Of a stretch of DNA of 64,000 nucleotides, positions 10,538 through 22,671 are shown one piece after another (within the stretch, counting starts at the first letter, position 1; each line of letters begins with the position of its first letter). The notes under the pieces are model-generated. The model was not told where the DNA came from, did not search any database, and saw only the letters and a list, made by a program, of their open reading frames with translations. The position numbers and the translations under genes are program-made. The stretch spans positions 27,638,361 to 27,702,360 of the forward strand of contig JAAONU010000003.1 in assembly GCA_012932295.1 (NCBI GenBank), given 5' to 3'. This DNA comes from Cyclina sinensis. Taxonomy: Eukaryota > Mollusca > Bivalvia > Venerida > Veneridae.

Positions 10538-13302
10538 CTGCAAATGAAAACATATTTGATGATTTACTGGGCTTGTTCTCCAGGTAAATTAAGCATGTCC
10601 TTAGGACAAACTCTGTCATAAGTCGTCAACTGTATCAACACATTTCTCAGTGACGATACTTACTCAATTAACGAATTTCATCTAACTTGAAAATAAGAAC
10701 AAATTGATCAAAGTCATCAGTTGTGTCAAAATATATCACAGTGACGAAACTTTTTTTTTATTTGATCTAATTTGACAAAAAAAGCTGTACGTGTTCAGGT
10801 TTATTGAATTACATTTTGAATTTCACACAGTACAGATAGTGACTCGATTTGTTCTACTAGGCCTATACAAGAAAAATGTACAAGACTTTTAAAGAATAAC
10901 AGGAGGTAATTCTGCCAGTATCTGAAAAAAATGTTTCCTTTAACTTTTCCTCACAAACCGAAAACATATACTTGCTTGTTTTCTAGCATGATATCCGGCT
11001 GCCAGAGCATGTTGCTAGGGATACGGATCAAAGAGATTTCCCCAAAGTCTTCTGGCGTCCACGTGAGCTGGCTATCCTGCCACTGCATAGAGATGTATGC
11101 ATCAAGAGTCAACACTTGATCCTCCTACAAAGTTATAAGCTGATATTTGTAAGTATAGTTGTATAAACATGTATTTCGTACAGCTTCAGCAACCAAGGGT
11201 AACTACTCGTCCAAAACAGCTGTACAAACGTTTTGTACGTGTTGTTTCCCTTTGGAGATTGCTTGCTAACTTGCTTATAATTTTGAACACTTCTGGTTAT
11301 GTGGGATCGTGCAAGATAATAAAACGTCTTATTCTAGAGACATTCTGGTTCTATAACTTTTCCTTGACATGGATGTTTGAGAATAGCTTGGAGCGATGGT
11401 TGATCTTCCAGCCCTTCTACTTAAACGACCTGTGCTATTTATGGACACGAAGAACTGTTGTACCGAATTGTAGTGATACACAAGATAAAAGTAGTGGGAG
11501 TCTAATTTAAAGATGACCTTCGAATACAATGTCTCGTAACTATGTGCAAAAAGCTGTAAGACTAATTGTCGAACAGAGTTCTGTTCTGTTGTTCCGTTGA
11601 TTCCTTTGACAAAATGCAAGTCTAAATCGTAAGCTAACTGCAATTTGATGGCAAAACATGCTGGATGAATAATTTGATTTTGTATATTTAGCTCATCTGA
11701 GCACAAGGTACTCTATGTGAACTTTTGTGATTGGTCTTTGTCCGCCGCCCTTGCGTTGTGTGTCGTCAAAATCTCAAATAAAATAAATTTTCCTATACCC
11801 CTGCAAAAAACTTGATGTAACTTATTTGGGATATTCCTTTTTTATGACTCTACCAAATATTCTGAAACAATTTCTTTCAATGCAGGATCCCTGTTGCTAT
11901 GGCAACAAGAAGGAACAAGACGACAAAATGGCCCTGGGTCGCCCACCTGAAATGTGCGATGCCAGGTCCAAAAGAACACCTGGTCACAGAACAAAATGAT
12001 CAAGGCAAACATTCTGACTAATTTTCATTAAAACTTTGACCTGTACAATATCAACAAGTTTTCTATTCTGTTCTGATAAAAATTTTGACCTCTTCAATAT
12101 TGAAAAAGGTTTTCCTATGATTTAACCCGGTGACCTAGTTTCTGATCCTTTTCTGTTACCAAGTTTAAGTTTCATTAAAAACATGGGTAAAAAAATTGAT
12201 ATCTAGAGTGGTAACAAGGTTTCCTATGATTTTCCTATGGTTTCCCTATGATTTTACCCGGTGACCTAGTTTTTGGCCCCACGTGTTCCAGATTTCAAAT
12301 TTCTCCAATATTTCATTAAAATAATATAGGATATGTTTTGTGGAGATCCGAACATAAATAAAAGATTATGGTTTCTACAAAAACATTTTTTCTTTATTGG
12401 AACCAATAACCTAGTTTTTGATCCCATGTCACCCAGTTTCGAACTAGTGCGAGATTTTATTGAGGCTAACTTTCTGATCAAGTTTCATTAAGACCCAATT
12501 GCAGTTAAAGCTTCAAGAGTGTTTGCAAGCAAAATGTGAACGGACGGACGGACGCCGGACAAAATAGCAAACTAAAAGCTCAGTCTGGTACTTCGTGCCA
12601 GGTGAGCTAAAACTGGACATCTTCCTGTCTGTTACCACAAGGTTCATAGCCAAAATGTGTGTATTATCATCTGGTGGACGTTTAGCTCGATTATGAGGTC
12701 ACCTGCATAGAGGTACGATAAGAAGATACTTTTAAAATCTTTTCTGAACATTATGTCTGGAGCCTTTGAGTAAAGATATTGCTTATATTATTCATAACTA
12801 ATCATCAGTTGCCCGGATCAAAAGTTTACATGTTTTACATGAATACGTATAAAACAAAATCTTGTGAGAACTTTTTTTTAGATGAGCGACTAAATTAAAT
12901 TATGGCCCTCTTTTAACGTCAAATTTGGCAATGATCAGAGGTTTTACTTACGAGACTAATGACTCTCTTCAGTTGGAGAGAGTGGGTAACATTGACTGGC
13001 GAATCTTCAGGGCCTACCAGCCTGTCGTACCCAGCTAGCAGGCCTTGCATCAGTAGTCGACGGTGGGAACTTCCTGAATAATATATATTTTTTCACCATA
13101 ATAAAGTATCTAACAAAAGGGTACATAATGATATGTGTGAGTAGAATCTATTGTTATTAGATTTAAGAGTAATGCTGTGGCTCCCTGGTTTAGTTTCTAC
13201 TTCTACTGTTATTAGTTTTCTGTTTTTATTTTAATTAAAAACAAAATACTTACCAAACGCTCTTGTAAACAGGAATAAAACGCAGACTTTTGAAATATCC
13301 AT
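10180..13302 (-). CDS. Acetylcholine-binding-protein-like soluble Cys-loop ligand-binding domain (4 exons)
   Basis: Exons on the minus strand: 13,302-13,254, 13,073-12,952, 11,124-10,976 and 10,537-10,180, joined in frame to about 225 residues. A signal peptide (MDISKVCVLFLF) is followed by a complete nicotinic-type extracellular domain. It has the loop D Trp (ISMQW), LWQPDIMLENNAD (loop A), the loop B Trp (MSWTNDG) and loop C with vicinal cysteines (YPCCPEPY). The frame stops right after the last beta strand, where receptors would enter the first membrane span, and length matches the secreted AChBPs of snails (about 230 residues). The Cys-loop (14 residues between cysteines) lacks the receptor FPFD motif, as in AChBPs. 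AChBPs buffer acetylcholine outside the cell; binding here is inferred. Oddities: Glu for the loop A Tyr, and a GC donor in intron 3. A truncated receptor gene is the alternative. Confidence 0.88.
10976..11124 (-). CDS. AChBP-like exon 3 (loops D and A)
   Basis: 149 bp; acceptor TTTGTAG before 11,124, beginning EDQVLTLDAYISMQWQD. It contains the loop D Trp and LWQPDIMLEN. The frame requires the exon to end at 10,976 before GCAAGT, a GC donor; a GT donor three bases on puts the next exon out of frame. Confidence 0.9.
11687..12611. mobile_element. TTTAGCTCA-type MITE, unit 1 (in AChBP-like intron 2)
   Basis: Bounded by TTTAGCTCATCTG on the left and CAGGTGAGCTAAA on the right, an inverted pair with one mismatch; about 925 bp with no transposase. 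It contains short repeated phrases (for example GTGACCTAGTTTTTG) and a GGACGGACGGAC run. A second copy sits at 17,306-18,077 with the same right flank, so the insertion predates the unit duplication. The terminal motif matches a very common bivalve repeat (from memory). Confidence 0.75.
12952..13073 (-). CDS. AChBP-like exon 2 (N-terminal helix)
   Basis: 122 bp; acceptor ATTCAG, donor GTAAGT. It encodes RRLLMQGLLAGYDRLVGPE, typical of the N-terminal helix of nicotinic-type subunits (family pattern: L-x-x-x-L-L-x-x-Y-x-x-x-x-R-P), plus an NVT glycosylation site. This exon has been replaced in unit 2. Confidence 0.88.
13254..13302 (-). CDS. AChBP-like exon 1 (signal peptide)
   Basis: ATG at 13,302; encodes MDISKVCVLFLFTRAF plus one base of the next codon, donor GTAAGT. 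It is hydrophobic as expected for secretion. An almost identical exon survives at 18,892 in unit 2. Confidence 0.82.
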
Positions 13303-13625
13303 TTTAGACACCAAGAACATATAGAAATGACAACGTAAAACATGAAAATGCTAATAACTTAAGGCGGAAATGAAATATAATGATTGTTCCAAATCAACGT
13401 TATCATATAAATTGACTTCGTAAATGTCAAACAGCAGAGGACACCGTAATTGTCGCAATTTACAGTTGTTAGCTGTCACGTGATCTAACAACAGTAAACT
13501 GCCAAGATTTAAAAAAAATGACTGTCTGATGTTCACTTTATGTGCTGTATCAGTTTGATCTATAAGTTATCTATCCATCGGTCGTCAGTAAGGCACGAGG
13601 TTGGTCCAAACGCCCAGTTTTAACA

Positions 13626-13824
13626 ATGCTTATCACATGACATCGATAGAATTAGGCAACATTCCGTAATGACATGATGTCTTCTAATATTTACAACCTA
13701 TGCTTATCACATGACGTCAATAGAATAAGGCAACTTTCCGTAATGACATGATGTCTTCTAATATTTACAACCCATGCTTATCACATGACTTCAATAGAAT
13801 AAGGCAACATTCCGTAATGACATG
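13626..13824. repeat. 74-bp tandem repeat, about 2.7 copies
   Basis: Copies start at 13,626, 13,700 and 13,774 (ATGCTTATCACATGAC...), ending in a G homopolymer. Unit 2 carries one copy at about 19,226. The array lies upstream of the AChBP-like start and could overlap its promoter. Confidence 0.85.
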
Positions 13825-14640
13825 GGGGGGGGGGGCTGGTAAATGTCTATGGTAATGTTTCAATTTAAGTCAAGCACGACAGAACGACAATTTGGAGACA
13901 CTCGTAGTGTTGACGTCCCAAACTTGTCATTCTTGCGGAGTTAATACAGTAAAGGCGCCAGCACGACGGATCCGGAACTTCTTATGTGTAAGACATGAGT
14001 GACCCGTTATAAATGCTCTTATTCGTGAAGTGACTTATTACAATATTCTAATGTGTAAGACTTAAATGACTTTTCACAAAGTCCTTTATGTGAAAGACTG
14101 GAGGGACGTAAATATATACGTATCCGAATTCTGTGTATATTCATTTACAAGAAACGTGATGCTGCATTTCTTAAACTATTTTCTAAAATCAGAACCGTAA
14201 TTTGTTGAACACCAATTTACTTTATTTAATATAATTGATATAAAATCAAACATTCTGCACTGTTTAGCTTTTTATCCGTTTCGGCTTCCAAGCAAATTTA
14301 CATCTTACCTTTGTGTCGTTCTTTGTTTAGCAAGCAGTGCAAAATGTATCACTTATATTTACAAACACCTCATCAAATGTGTAACGAACTGTCATCAAAC
14401 AATGATCGAGACAATATTAGGATCTCTAGTTTCGAAGGAAGTCATAATTTGGAACATATCAAATTTACACAATAAATAAAACAGCACTGCTAACCCGAAT
14501 TGTTACAAACGTAAACTGATGTTTTACCATCTCTCTTTTTACCACTGACAAGTCTAAATTCAGTTTGCTTACAAAAGCCTAAAAACTAATCTACCGTACG
14601 TACAGACATGAAAATTCATAGCAGAAGATGAAAGAGATTA

Positions 14641-14717
14641 TCCAAAGCGGGATACGAACTCGTGTCTGCCCGCAACGAAAACCAATGCTCTAGACCACTG
14701 AGCCAAAGAATCGATTT
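14641..14717 (-). mobile_element. tRNA-like SINE head, unit 1
   Basis: On the minus strand this reads TTTGGCTCAGTGGTCTAGAG (A-box-like) followed, about 45 bases on, by GAGTTCGTATCCCGC (B-box-like). The acceptor arms do not pair as in a working tRNA, so it is a tRNA-derived retroposon fragment. Duplicated at 20,028-20,105. Confidence 0.5.
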
Positions 14718-14864
14718 CCTGACGCACTTGTCGGAGATTGTATTTATACAACTATTGGCCGATGTGCACTTGACTATTACACCGTTATTATTCACATGAC
14801 TTTTAGTTCAAAGATTATATCCACATAAAGAGAAACGTCATTATTACATACATTTTATATATCA

Positions 14865-15005
14865 TGAAACCCCTAAGTTACCGTTACGCTTTATATATTA
14901 CAACACTGTCACGTGTAATACAAATATATATATTTTTATGCTCTGTAAACTCATGTGTTACACTTTGTAACCTGAGTAAATAAAGATATGTTCTGTTCTG
15001 TTCTG
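14865..15005 (+). mobile_element. Retroposon 3' end with TTCTG tail, unit-1 specific
   Basis: About 140 bp ending AATAAAGATATG and then a (TTCTG)n microsatellite. It is absent from the aligned position of unit 2 (about 20,255), so it inserted after duplication or was lost from unit 2. Short tails of this kind are typical of non-LTR retroposons; the family is unknown. Confidence 0.45.
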
Positions 15006-16261
15006 AATGTATTTGTGAATTTGAATCGGACAAATTGGTCGTGCGATAGTTGAAAACGCCAAAAATAAAACAATAATTTTAAATATCTGAGAAGTTTTCA
15101 ACATAAATAAACGAATCAGGCTGCCAAAAAGTTGCTATCAACCATTGAATTTCTACTGACTAATATAAAAATATTTCTAATCGAGAGATTATCTGAGTTT
15201 TAACCAAATAATACCATCTTACGAACTTAAAGTCTTTAGAAGCATAAACCACAATACAACCTAAATTTCATTTAGTGAAAAAGAAAAAAGAAAAAAAACT
15301 AACAAATTCTTGTCGTGACAATATTTTTTTAACTGCGCACTTCCTTGCACTGGGTGTTTCTCAACACATGATTCTTGTCACAAACTTTCGTTCTCAGACA
15401 TTGATCTTTGTTTAAGATTTAACTTTGATAGGATTCGTGTACTTATGTAATTGCATTGTTCTGATGCGCGTACAGTCCATTCGAAAAAAATATACAAAAT
15501 ACTATATTTACCCACTACATCTTGTGGCAAATTTCTGCACATCATAACCTAATAATGTTTTTGAAAACTTTCAGTGTTTTCGCGAAAATAATTAAACTTT
15601 AAAGATAATAAATAATTAATTAAAAGGAATTATTTCATTTCCTCTGACAAATAGTGTCCGTACTGTATTAAGATAACCAAATAAATTAGCTCGAAACTTA
15701 TAAACTTTTGCGAAAGTTCTATCCCGGTCACTGCCACTTACCTGTAAAGAGGAACATTCCTATCCGTAACTCTTCGTTCACGAGTCTCTAAAGTGTGTTT
15801 TAATGGAAATCAAGCTGGCCAGTTTAAGATTTTATCTATCATTTCTTCTGATATGTTCCCTTGAATGAAAAAGTAAGAATTACTAGAAAATGATGATGCA
15901 TTATTATCATGATAAAATGATGGGATAACTCTGGAAACAGAAATTGTTGCTATTTACATCTATTTGACAATTTTCGAGATAATTACCGGGTTATTGTATG
16001 CAGTAAATGGTACATAAAGAAAATTTTCGTGAAAATTATATGGTTATGTTATGCAGAAATATGCCACCATAATATTTGACAATTGAACATTTTGCCAACA
16101 TCAGTCAATGAAAGAGCTAGATAAAGACAAGAAGTGTTCACAAAGTCAGAACATGATGCAAACAAAATAAGATCACTCAAGGCGTTTTACAGTAGTAAAA
16201 CATACGTATATATGATTGGCTTATGAAAGGAATTAGCGAAGCTGAAACATCTGTTATTGTG

Positions 16262-17018
16262 ATATATAAAGGTTATATATTTTCATTCATTTCATTCAGG
16301 CAAACATAAATAACTTACCATCTAACTACCCCTTACTATGTAAAGAAAAGAGAACAAACATCATATAGGCGTGGTCAACGGGCACAAACATTTATTCTCT
16401 ATTAACATACATAATATAAGCACACATTCACGATGGTACTGGAAAAAAGATATACCACATATACAGTGGTGTCTGTGTCCATGCACTTGTAACAAAAGGT
16501 AAATTTCGATCCAGAGGATATATGGATGTGAGAACGTCCAAGTAAACCATCCTACACATACAAGATGGCTTCCGTAAAGAATAAGTAACTATTATTGTTA
16601 AATCCAGTCACTAAACAACATAATATTGAATACTCTAAATGTCCGAGAAGCCATCCTCTCTCATCCAAATGAATCATGAATGCGATAAGATTGCCGTTTA
16701 TCTACAACGAGAGAAACAGTGATGAAACACATAGTTCAATATTATAAAATATCAAATTTATTAATAAGTTATGAATGTACCAAACGGGTGGAAGGCTTGG
16801 GGGTCTGTTAACCAAAAACATTTTTTGCCCGTTGGACCTCGAATAACTTGTTCCCGCCTTAACCCTCTCTAAAATAACCATGCATTGACAAACAGTGATT
16901 TCTATATAAGGAAATACATGTACCACGAAATACACAAGATTTATTTTTCCATATAAGGAAAATAATAAAATAAATACAAAAGAAGGATTATACCGTGAAA
17001 CGAAAGTAAATATATTTA
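16262..17018. other. Unit-2-specific 0.75-kb segment
   Basis: Replaces roughly 140 bp of sequence shared by the other units around 630-775. It reads into the shared sequence again at AAGTGATGTATT. No terminal inverted repeats or convincing reading frame were seen; a minus-strand frame through about 16,770-16,870 has protein-like composition but I do not recognise it. Confidence 0.55.
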
Positions 17019-17305
17019 AGTGATGTATTAACTCTATATCTGATATTTTCTGGGGATGACGCGCTACCTCGAGTATGCGGAAAACCCGCGTAAAAAATAT
17101 CTTGAAATGTGATATATTCTATTGTCGCTTTTATAATACGATTGCGAAGACGCAAATGTTTAATTCATAACTTCCGTTTTATTTTAACTAATAAAATCCC
17201 TGGGTTTTGCTGTACTTGTTTGAGGATATGAATGTATAAAGTGACGAAATTTTAGGGTATTTCATACATGGCAACTTTTTATGCGTCAAATAACTATTTT
17301 GTCTT

Positions 17306-18077
17306 TTTAGCTCACCTGAGCCTTTGGCTTATGGCGGGCTATTGTGACCGGTCTTTGTCCAGTCGTCCGTCGTCCGTAACAATTTCATTCAAACGACATC
17401 TCCTTTGAAACCTCTGAGCCAAATTTAATGAAACTTGCCTGGGATGTTTAACCTGCAAACCTAGTTTCTGATCCCATGTGACCCATTTTCGAATAAGCCC
17501 GAAATCGATTAAAGCAACATTCTAACTGAATTTTCATTCAATTCTGATAAGAAATTTGACCTCTTGAGTATTAAAAAAGGCTTTCCTATGACTTGACCCG
17601 GTGACCTAACTTCTGATCCTATGTTACCCAGTTTTAGAAGCATCAAGTTTCTTTAAAAACATGGGTAAAAATGACCTCTAAAGTGGTAACAAGGTTTCCT
17701 ACGGTTTCCCTATGATTTTACCCAGTGGTCTAGTTTTTGACCCCGCGTGTTCCAGATTTTACATTTCTCCAATATTTCATTAAGATAAACATACAGGACA
17801 GGTTTCGTGAAGATCCGATCAAAAATATGGTTTCTAAAATGAAAAATAGTTTTTTTCATTATTGTATCCAGTAACCTAGTTTTTGATCCCATGTCACCCG
17901 GGTTTCGAACTCTTGCGAGATTTTGTTGAGGCTAACATTCTGATCAAGTATCATCAAGATCCAATTGCAATTGAAGCCTCTAGAGTGTTTACAAGCAAAA
18001 TGTGAACGGACGGACGGACGCCGGACAAAATAGTAAACTAAAAGCTCAGTCTGGCACTTCGTGCCAGGTGAGCTAAA
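17306..18077. mobile_element. TTTAGCTCA-type MITE, unit 2 (at deletion junction)
   Basis: Ends TTTAGCTCACCTG...CAGGTGAGCTAAA form a perfect 13-bp inverted pair; 772 bp. Its left end abuts the start-of-unit sequence (unit-1 position about 1,060), while its right flank equals that of the unit-1 copy. It therefore marks the breakpoint of the 10.6-kb deletion. Confidence 0.78.
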
Positions 18078-18417
18078 ACCTGAACATCTTCATGTCTGTT
18101 ACCACAAGGTTCATAGCCAGAATGTTTGTGTTATCATTATCATCTGGTGGACCTTTAGCTCCATTATGGGGTCACTTGCATAGAGGTACATGAGAAAATA
18201 CCTTTAAAATCTTTTTTGTGAACATTAGGTCTGGAGCTTTTGAATAAAGATATTGGTTAAGTTATGGATATTTAATCATCAGTGGCCCGGATCAAAGGTT
18301 TACATGTATTACATGAATACGTATAAAAAAAATTCTTGTGAGAAGTTGTTTTTAGATGAGCGACTAAATTAGATTATGGTCCCCTTTTAACGTCAAATTT
18401 GGCAATGACTAATATAA

Positions 18418-18690
18418 AATTGTTGTATTACAGCTCTACTGGATTGAAGATAATTAGAACCATGGCAAATCTTTGAACATCTTCCTGTCTGTAACCAAGT
18501 CATATTTCAAGATATTATACAAAACTAAAAAATCACTCTTGGCCGCTAATCATAAAAAACTTCGTCAGGTGCAAACCCGACTAAGCAACATCTTTTGACA
18601 TCATAATTCAAAATTCATGTAAACTTAAGTCACGTGTCAACTCTTCACATTTGCATTATATAACCATGAATAAAGAAGGGCAGTTATATT
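18418..18690. other. Segment replacing AChBP-like exon 2 in unit 2
   Basis: Both flanks match unit 1 (12,930 and 13,085 sides), but the 122-bp exon 2 with its splice sites is gone and unrelated AT-rich sequence stands in its place. No gene seen in it. Confidence 0.6.
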
Positions 18691-18794
18691 TTCACCACAA
18701 TAATAGTATCTAACAAAAGGGTACATAGTAATATTTGTGAGTAGAGTCTATTGTTATTAGATTTAAGAGTAATGTTGTGGCTCCATGGTTTAGT

Positions 18795-18821
18795 TTGTTG
18801 TTGTTGTTGTTGTTGTTGTTT
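18795..18821. repeat. (GTT)n microsatellite
   Basis: Nine GTT units just downstream of the orphan exon's donor on the minus strand; unit 1 lacks the run. Confidence 0.9.
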
Positions 18822-18843
18822 TTAATTTAAGACAAAATACTAA

Positions 18844-18892
18844 CCAAACGCTCGTGTAAACAGGAATAAAACGCAGACTTTTGAACTATCCA
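18844..18892 (-). pseudogene. Orphan AChBP-like exon 1 (unit 2)
   Basis: Encodes MDSSKVCVLFLFTRAF, one residue different from unit-1 exon 1, followed by a GTTAGT donor. Exons 2, 3 and 4 are missing from this unit, so no binding protein can be made from it alone. Splicing to exons elsewhere was not considered likely: the next exons on the minus strand belong to unit 1 and begin with that gene's own first exon. Confidence 0.75.
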
Positions 18893-20027
18893 TTTTATAC
18901 ACCAAGAACATATAGAAATGACAACGTAAAACATGAAAATGCTAATAATTTTAGGCGGAAATGAAATATAATGATTGTTCCAAATCAGCGTAATCATATA
19001 AATTGACTTCGTAAATGTCAAATAGCATAAGAAAAGACAATGTAATTGTCGCAATTTACAGTTGTTAGCTGTCACGTGATCTAACAACAGTAAACTGGCA
19101 AGATTTTTAAAAGAAATGACTGTCTGATGTTCACTTTATTTGCTGTATCAGTTTGATCTATAAGTCATCTATCCATCGGTTGTCAGTAAGGCACGAGTTT
19201 GGTCCGAATGCCCAATTGTAACAATGCTTATCACATGACGTCAATAAATAAGGCAACATTTCGGAATAATATGATTTCTTCTAATATTTACAACACACAT
19301 GTCACCAAAATATAATGAGTCAGATTTTTCGCAAAACTATCGTATAAATAAACATAATATGCGTATAGAAGATGGAATTTAACTTTTTGCATCCTGAAAT
19401 TTTCAAAAAAAAAATCGAACGAAATTTTTGACATTTCGTACAATAGAGCTGACACAAAAACATGATGTTGTTCGTATTGTTCCTATATTTTTACATTTTT
19501 TACTGTAAACTCACCAGAACGTGACAACAACTCAGAACATTGTGTTTCTTTTACAATTAAACCCATTGTGTTAGAGTTGATGACTTATTGTAATATATTG
19601 TTATTTCTGTTAACATCACTTTTACAACCTCTGTATCTTTGTAAACGAGTTACAAAATGAATTTTCTGTTTAAAACATTCTTTATTGAACCAAGGTTGAT
19701 TTTACCCATAACAAGTATCCGTATCCAAAATTTGTGTATGTACATTAACAAGAAACGGCGATGCTGCATTGCTTGAAATGTTTTCTAAAAGTTGCACACA
19801 ATTATCAATACCCTAATTTGTTGAACATCAATTTACTTTAATTTGCACAATAAATAATCACCATTTTTAACTTGCTACAAACGTGTAATCTGATGTTTTT
19901 ACCATCTCTTTTTTCTACCATTTACAATTCTAAATTCAGTCTGCTTACAAAAGTCTAAAAAATAATCTACCGTACGTACGGGCATGAAAATTCGTAGCAG
20001 AAGATGCAATGCATCTTTAAAAAACCA

Positions 20028-20105
20028 TCCAAAGCGGGATACGAACTCGTGTCTGCCCGCAACGAAAACCAATACTCTAGACCAATGAGCCAAAGAATCG
20101 ATTTC
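20028..20105 (-). mobile_element. tRNA-like SINE head, unit 2
   Basis: Duplicate of 14,641-14,717 with few substitutions (ACCAATGAGCC instead of ACCACTGAGCC). Confidence 0.5.
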
Positions 20106-22671
20106 CTGACACACTTGTCGGTTATTGTATTTATACAACTATAGCCCGATGTGCACTTGACTAAATTACACCGTTACTATTCATATGACTTTTAGTTCAC
20201 ATATTACATCAACATCAAGCAAAAAGTCATTATTACATATATTTTCTATGTCAGGAATGTATATATGAATATAAATCGGACAAATTGGTCGTGCGAAAGT
20301 TGAAAACGCCAAAAATATAACAATAACTTAAATATCTGAGAAGTTTTCAAAATAAATAAACGAAACAATCAACCTACCAAAAATTTGCTGTCAACCATTG
20401 AATTTCTACTGACTTATATTAGAATATTTCTAATCGTGAGATTATTTGAGTTTTAACCAAATAGTACCATCATCCATTAGAAGCGTAAACCAAAAATCAA
20501 CCTAAATTTAATTTAGTGTTATAGGCCGACTAGACACATTATCTTCAAAACGTGGAAACGAATCGAATCTTGAATCAGATTGGAGGGGGGTGTTATGGGG
20601 GAAATCTTGTCGTGCCAATATTTTTTTGTAACTGCTCACTTCCTTGCGCTGGGGGTTTCTCACCACATGATTCTTGTCACAAACTTTCGTTTTCAGATAT
20701 TGAACTTTAATTAAGATTTAACTTTGATAGGATTCGTGTACTTTTGTAATTGCATTGTTCTGATGCGCGTACATTATTTACCCGTTACATCTGGTGGCAA
20801 ATTTCTGCAGAACATAACCACATAATGTTTTTGAAAACTTTCAGTGTTTTCGCAAAAATAATTAAACTTTAAAGATAATAAAGAATTAATTAAAATGAAT
20901 TTTTTTTATCTCCTCTGACAAATAGTGCCCACAATTGCATTAAGATAACCAAATAAATTAGCTCGAAACTTTTAAACTTTCGCGAAAGTTCTATCCCGGA
21001 CACTGCCACATACCTGTAAAGAGGAACATTCCTTTTCGTAACTCTTCGTTCACGAGTCTCTAAAGTGTGTTTTAATGGAAATCAAGCTGGCCAGTTTAAG
21101 ATTTTATCTATCATTTCTTCTGATATGTTCCCTTGAATGAAAAAGTAAGAATTACTAGAAAATGATGATGCATTATTATCAGTATAAAATGGTGGGATAA
21201 CACTGGAAACAGAAATCGTTACTATTTACATCTATTTGACAAACGAAAGTTTTCGCGAACCTTTCGCAAATTTCGAGATAATTAATGGCACTTTCATCCC
21301 CCCGGCCCCCCTCCCTCCCCCTGCCTGGCAACTAGTATCTAGATAAGTTCATTGGTTTTCGCAAAAATAAAGAAAATTTTCGCGAAAATTACATGTTTAT
21401 GTTATGCAGAAATATGCCACCATAATATTTGACAATTAAACAGTCAAGGAAAGAGCTAGATTAATACAAGGGAGACAATTAACCAGTGTTCACAAGGTCA
21501 GAACATGATGCAAACAAAATAAGATCACTCAAGGTGCTTTTATAGCAGTAAATCTTACGTAAATGTGTTGGCTTTATGAAAGGAATTAGCGAAGCTGAAA
21601 CATCTGTTATTGTGATACTTCGTTAAAAACAGAATATCCATTTTAGGAACCATGTCGAATTGAAATTCAAGGAGGTATATAGTTGGTTGGTAAACACCGA
21701 TGTTGATCATGAAATGTGTTATATAATACTGTCGCTTTTTTAATACGAGTATTTTCTTCATAACTTCCGTTTTATTTTAACAAATAGAATCCCGGGAGTA
21801 TTGCTGTACTTGTTTGAGGAAATGAATGTATAAAGTGACGAAAGTTTAGGATAGTACATACATGGCAACATATTATGCGTCAAATTACTATTATTGATTT
21901 TTTAAAACTTCTTTTAAAAAAAATTAATAATTCATTGCGGTCCACTGTTTATACTATCCTTATTAGGAAGTAAATTATGACAGACTATGACAGAACTCTT
22001 AATTTAAGTGAAGGTTTGACTTACTGAGGTACACAGATGTAAGGCCTTTCTTCCAGACAGCTTCTTGACTTAGTAGTTTTACCATAGAATATAGTCACTA
22101 TTTAGCAGTATATATATGAATCAGTGAAGAGTTAAATTTATAAACTCCTTTTATCTAATTGGTGGTACAGATCTGTTTTGAGAGTAGTATGAATACTAGA
22201 TGCTACCTATCAGTGGGAATACAGCTGATTGTTCTAATATCTAATTCATGAATAAAAATCTAAATGCCCAAGCTGTACCCCTAGTCCAGAAAGCAGACAC
22301 TACCATGTTACCATAAAAGCTAGTTGACAGGTAAGGAAGCAGACGTTTTGTGACTTCCATGTACTGCAACTACATGTATCATTCATAATGTGTACTATCT
22401 TCATTTATTCCAGACGACATGTTATATCGATTGAAAAAATTAAACTGTAAAATAAATAATTTCTCTATAAGTCAATTTCCAATAGACAAAGAACTAAATT
22501 AAAAATTAAAGACACAAAAATGAACAAAAGGTGGTGACAGAATCGATAAGGGAAGCTTAGATACAAGTTTAAAAGTCTATATACTCTGTAGGGCCTGATG
22601 ATTTTGTTTTCTGTGCTCATAATTTTGGCAAAACTATTTGTTTGAATAGAACATAAAGAATAAAAAAGCAC

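Larger units (their letters stand above)
1..15665. repeat. Tandem duplication unit 1 (complete unit)
   Basis: Position 1 aligns with 15,666 and with 20,938: all three places read ATTAAGATAACCAAATAAAT followed by the same flank. Unit 1 holds the minisatellite, the intact TLR gene, a SINE-like copy, the 68-bp repeat, the AChBP-like gene and a MITE. Its left edge lies outside the window. Homology with unit 3 runs to 8,592. Homology with unit 2 covers about 1-1,060 and 12,612-15,665. Confidence 0.88.
15666..20937. repeat. Tandem duplication unit 2 (internally deleted)
   Basis: The first 1.6 kb matches the start of units 1 and 3, apart from a private 0.75-kb segment. At about 17,303 the match to unit-1 position 1,060 stops, and the sequence continues with the MITE that lies at 11,687 in unit 1. 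From 18,078 it matches unit 1 from 12,612. The TLR gene and AChBP-like exons 3 and 4 are therefore missing, a loss of about 10.6 kb relative to unit 1. Confidence 0.85.

Noticed and set aside
11169..11706. Frames of 113 and 125 codons on opposite strands in AChBP-like intron 2
   Set aside because: They overlap each other, match nothing known and lie inside an intron.
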